DNA from: Pseudomonadota bacterium
GTDB taxonomy: Bacteria > Pseudomonadota > Alphaproteobacteria > Caulobacterales > Caulobacteraceae
Direction: 5' to 3'
Length of the DNA stretch: 15,361 nt
NCBI GenBank assembly: GCA_023434265.1
Contig: JAEYTA010000116.1
Location: 1-15,361 of the forward strand
Positions 13,988 through 15,361 of this stretch are shown here, one piece after another (position 1 is the first letter of the stretch; every line of letters begins with the position of its first letter). The translations under genes and the position numbers were made by a program. The notes beneath the pieces are model-generated. The model was not told where the DNA came from. It did no database searches and saw only the letters and a list, made by a program, of their open reading frames with translations.

Positions 13988-14500
13988 CTAGTTGAGGCGC
14001 GAGCCGAGCTGGGCGATGGCCGCGTCGAGCTGCGGATCGCTCTTCTGGCCGGCCAGACGGGCGGTCAGGATTTGCTCGGCCGCCTTCGCGGCCAGATCGG
14101 CGGCGGCGGCCTTGACCTCGGCGGTCGCCTGGGCCTCGGCCGAGGCGATGCGACGCTCGGCCAGCTGCTGGCGACGGGCCAGGGTCTCTTCCAGCTTCAC
14201 CTTCGATTCGGCCTCGAGGCGGCGGGCGTCGGCCTCGGCGGCCTTCAGCATCTCGGCCGCCTGGGCCTCGGCCTCGGCCTTCTCCTGACGGATCTGGGCC
14301 AGCAGGGCCTCGGCCTCGGCGCGCAGCCGCGCGGCCTCGTCGAGTTCGGACTGAATCTTCGCGGCCTTGGCGTCGAGCGCCCCGCCAACCAGCTTCGGCA
14401 CGCCGGCGATGACGACGATGACGAAGAAGGCGATCAGGCCGATGGCGACCCAGAGCTCGGGGTTCGACAGGTCGTAGAGGTGCGGGTTGAAGAATTCCAT
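13988..14500 (-). CDS. atpF: ATP synthase F0 subunit b
   Basis: Subunit b is half of the peripheral stalk that holds F1 against the membrane ring. The 170-residue protein has a short N-terminus, one membrane helix (about 14-34, PELWVAIGLIAFFVIVVIAG), then a long charged Ala/Glu-rich helix (about 43-155) expected to form the right-handed coiled coil with b'. The dimer-interface end reads AAADLAAKAAEQIL. Its ATG overlaps the stop of the b' gene by 1 nt (TGATG), so translation is probably coupled and keeps b and b' in a 1:1 ratio. It is the last gene of the minus-strand F0 operon and is followed by the terminator. Confidence 0.95.
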   Translation of the reverse strand: MEFFNPHLYDLSNPELWVAIGLIAFFVIVVIAGVPKLVGGALDAKAAKIQSELDEAARLRAEAEALLAQIRQEKAEAEAQAAEMLKAAEADARRLEAESKVKLEETLARRQQLAERRIASAEAQATAEVKAAAADLAAKAAEQILTARLAGQKSDPQLDAAIAQLGSRLN

Positions 14501-15093
14501 CAGGCGGCGCCCTTCACAGCGGCGGCGGTTTCAGCGGCGGCGGGCGCCTTGCCGGTGAGGCGTTCGACCATGGCCGAAGCGGTCTCGGCGGCGATCGAGC
14601 CGACGTTGGCCATGGCGGCGTCCCGCGTGCGGCCGATGGCGGCCTCGGCGTCGGCGATGCGGGCCGAAACGGTCGCCTCTTCCGCGGCGGCGCGGGCGTT
14701 GGCTTCGTCGGTCACCCGCGCCTTGGCGGCGGCGGCCGTGGCGCGCGAGGCGGCGCGGGCCTCCTCGACTTCACGCTTGGCGGCCTCGGCCTGGCCGGCG
14801 GCCTCGGCCTGAACCTGACGGGCGGTTTCGATCGCCGTCGAGATGGTCGAGGCGCGCTCGTCGAACACCCGGCGCATGCGCGGGGCGAAGACGCGGGCGA
14901 TCAGGAAGTAGAGAACGACGAACAGGAAGACCAGATAGACGATCTGGCCGAACCAGTGCTGGAACTCGAACTGGGGCAGGCCGCCGGACTCGTGTTCGCC
15001 GCCGTGGGCGGCTTCGGTCGTGGCGTGCGTGTCCGCGACCGCGACCGGATGGGTCGCGTCTTCGGGCATGACGGGTTGGGCTTGAGCGGTCAT
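14500..15093 (-). CDS. atpF': ATP synthase F0 subunit b'
   Basis: This is the second, divergent b-type stalk subunit found in alphaproteobacteria, cyanobacteria and chloroplasts. The 197-residue protein has a long hydrophilic N-terminus (about 1-45, His- and Glu-rich: DTHATTEAAHGGEHESGGLP), one membrane helix (about 49-68, IVYLVFLFVVLYFLIARVF), the family motif FAPRMRRVFDERASTIS, and a long Ala/Glu helix ending in an Ala-rich tail. Gene order c-b'-b and the 1-nt overlap with b identify it as b' and not a duplicate b. The Shine-Dalgarno sequence is weak (AGGCGA). The 71-nt gap to the c-subunit gene holds a strong hairpin. It is sometimes annotated atpG or atpF2. Confidence 0.95.
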   Translation of the reverse strand: MTAQAQPVMPEDATHPVAVADTHATTEAAHGGEHESGGLPQFEFQHWFGQIVYLVFLFVVLYFLIARVFAPRMRRVFDERASTISTAIETARQVQAEAAGQAEAAKREVEEARAASRATAAAAKARVTDEANARAAAEEATVSARIADAEAAIGRTRDAAMANVGSIAAETASAMVERLTGKAPAAAETAAAVKGAA

Positions 15094-15128
15094 CGGTCGC
15101 CTGGTCGTGGAACTGGAGAAGCGTCAGC

Positions 15129-15155
15129 CGGCGGCGCGGACATGCCGCGCCGCCG
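15129..15155 (-). repeat. Strong 11-bp hairpin between atpE and the b' gene
   Basis: CGGCGGCGCGG (15129-15139) pairs perfectly with CCGCGCCGCCG (15145-15155) around the 5-nt loop ACATG. All eleven pairs are Watson-Crick and almost all are G-C. It lies between the stop of the c-subunit gene and the b' start, without a T-run, so it is not a standard terminator. It may protect or process the mRNA and help make much more c subunit than b or b'. Confidence 0.75.
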
Positions 15156-15164
15156 CAAGGCCGA

Positions 15165-15361
15165 TCACGAAATCCAGATCAGGATGCCCATGACGAAGGC
15201 CAGGATGCCCAGGGCTTCGGCCAGGGCGGCGCCGACGAACAGGTTGCCGATCTGCGAGCCGGCGGCCGACGGGTTGCGCAGGGCGCCCGCCAGGAACTGG
15301 CCGAAGATGTTGCCGACGCCGATGCCGGCGCCGATCATGCCGCACATCGCGATGCCGGCGC
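15165..15361 (-). CDS. atpE: ATP synthase F0 subunit c (5' end outside window)
   Basis: Sixty-four residues of the C-terminal part are visible, ending ILIWIS before TGA at 15165-15167; roughly ten N-terminal residues are cut off by the window edge. The protein is a two-helix proteolipid of the rotating c-ring. The first helix has the glycine repeat GMIGAGIGVGNIFGQFL, the polar loop is AGALRNPSAAGSQ, and the second helix has the proton-binding glutamate in AALAEALGILAFV. The internal ATG at 15345-15347 is not the true start, because family sequence (AGIAMCGM) continues upstream of it. It is followed by the b' and b genes; subunit a is expected just beyond the window. Confidence 0.95.
   Translation of the reverse strand, partial: AGIAMCGMIGAGIGVGNIFGQFLAGALRNPSAAGSQIGNLFVGAALAEALGILAFVMGILIWIS

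Noticed and set aside
13992..14812. Plus-strand open frames opposite the b and b' subunit genes
   Set aside because: They are shadows of the Ala/Glu-rich coiled-coil codons on the minus strand.

Overview
The window is GC-rich, densely packed bacterial chromosome, most likely from an alphaproteobacterium of the Caulobacterales type (Brevundimonas/Caulobacter-like). The evidence is the F0 gene order c-b'-b with a separate b' subunit, the split glycine decarboxylase (gcvPA/gcvPB), long GC-driven antisense reading frames and the styles of the individual proteins. The assignment is an inference from gene content; no rRNA or tRNA lies here. Most genes are core metabolism, with one accessory patch at the left end.

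Left end (1-2051, minus strand): a partial MliC-type lysozyme-inhibitor lipoprotein; a MazF/PemK-like toxin gene broken by one in-frame TAG, with its antitoxin gene intact; then ispH (isoprenoid synthesis). A divergent gap separates ispH from a secreted protein of unknown family. That gene is coupled by a 1-nt stop/start overlap to argS (arginyl-tRNA synthetase). argS converges on a six-helix membrane protein.

Middle (5301-8392): a TetR-family regulator is divergent from the membrane protein. It overlaps an adenine-deaminase-type gene by 11 nt. A GT1-type glycosyltransferase follows. A perfect 15-bp palindrome (7075-7089) sits before the glycosyltransferase and is a candidate operator.

Glycine cleavage operon (about 8581-13329): a probable promoter, a tandem glycine riboswitch, then gcvT, gcvH, gcvPA and gcvPB. 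Glycine binding should switch on synthesis of the T, H and P proteins, which move the glycine methylene carbon to tetrahydrofolate and release CO2 and ammonia. The L protein (lpd) is not here. The sequence suggests a pairing between the second aptamer and the gcvT Shine-Dalgarno sequence that would explain the control.

Right end: a DUF6789-like membrane protein, a terminator that works on both strands, and on the minus strand the F0 ATP synthase genes b, b' and partial c. A strong hairpin lies between c and b'.

I see no CRISPR array, insertion sequence, prophage or clearly new multi-gene system. The points most worth checking are the amber-truncated toxin, the riboswitch expression platform, the palindrome in the TetR/deaminase/glycosyltransferase cluster, and the hairpin after the c-subunit gene.
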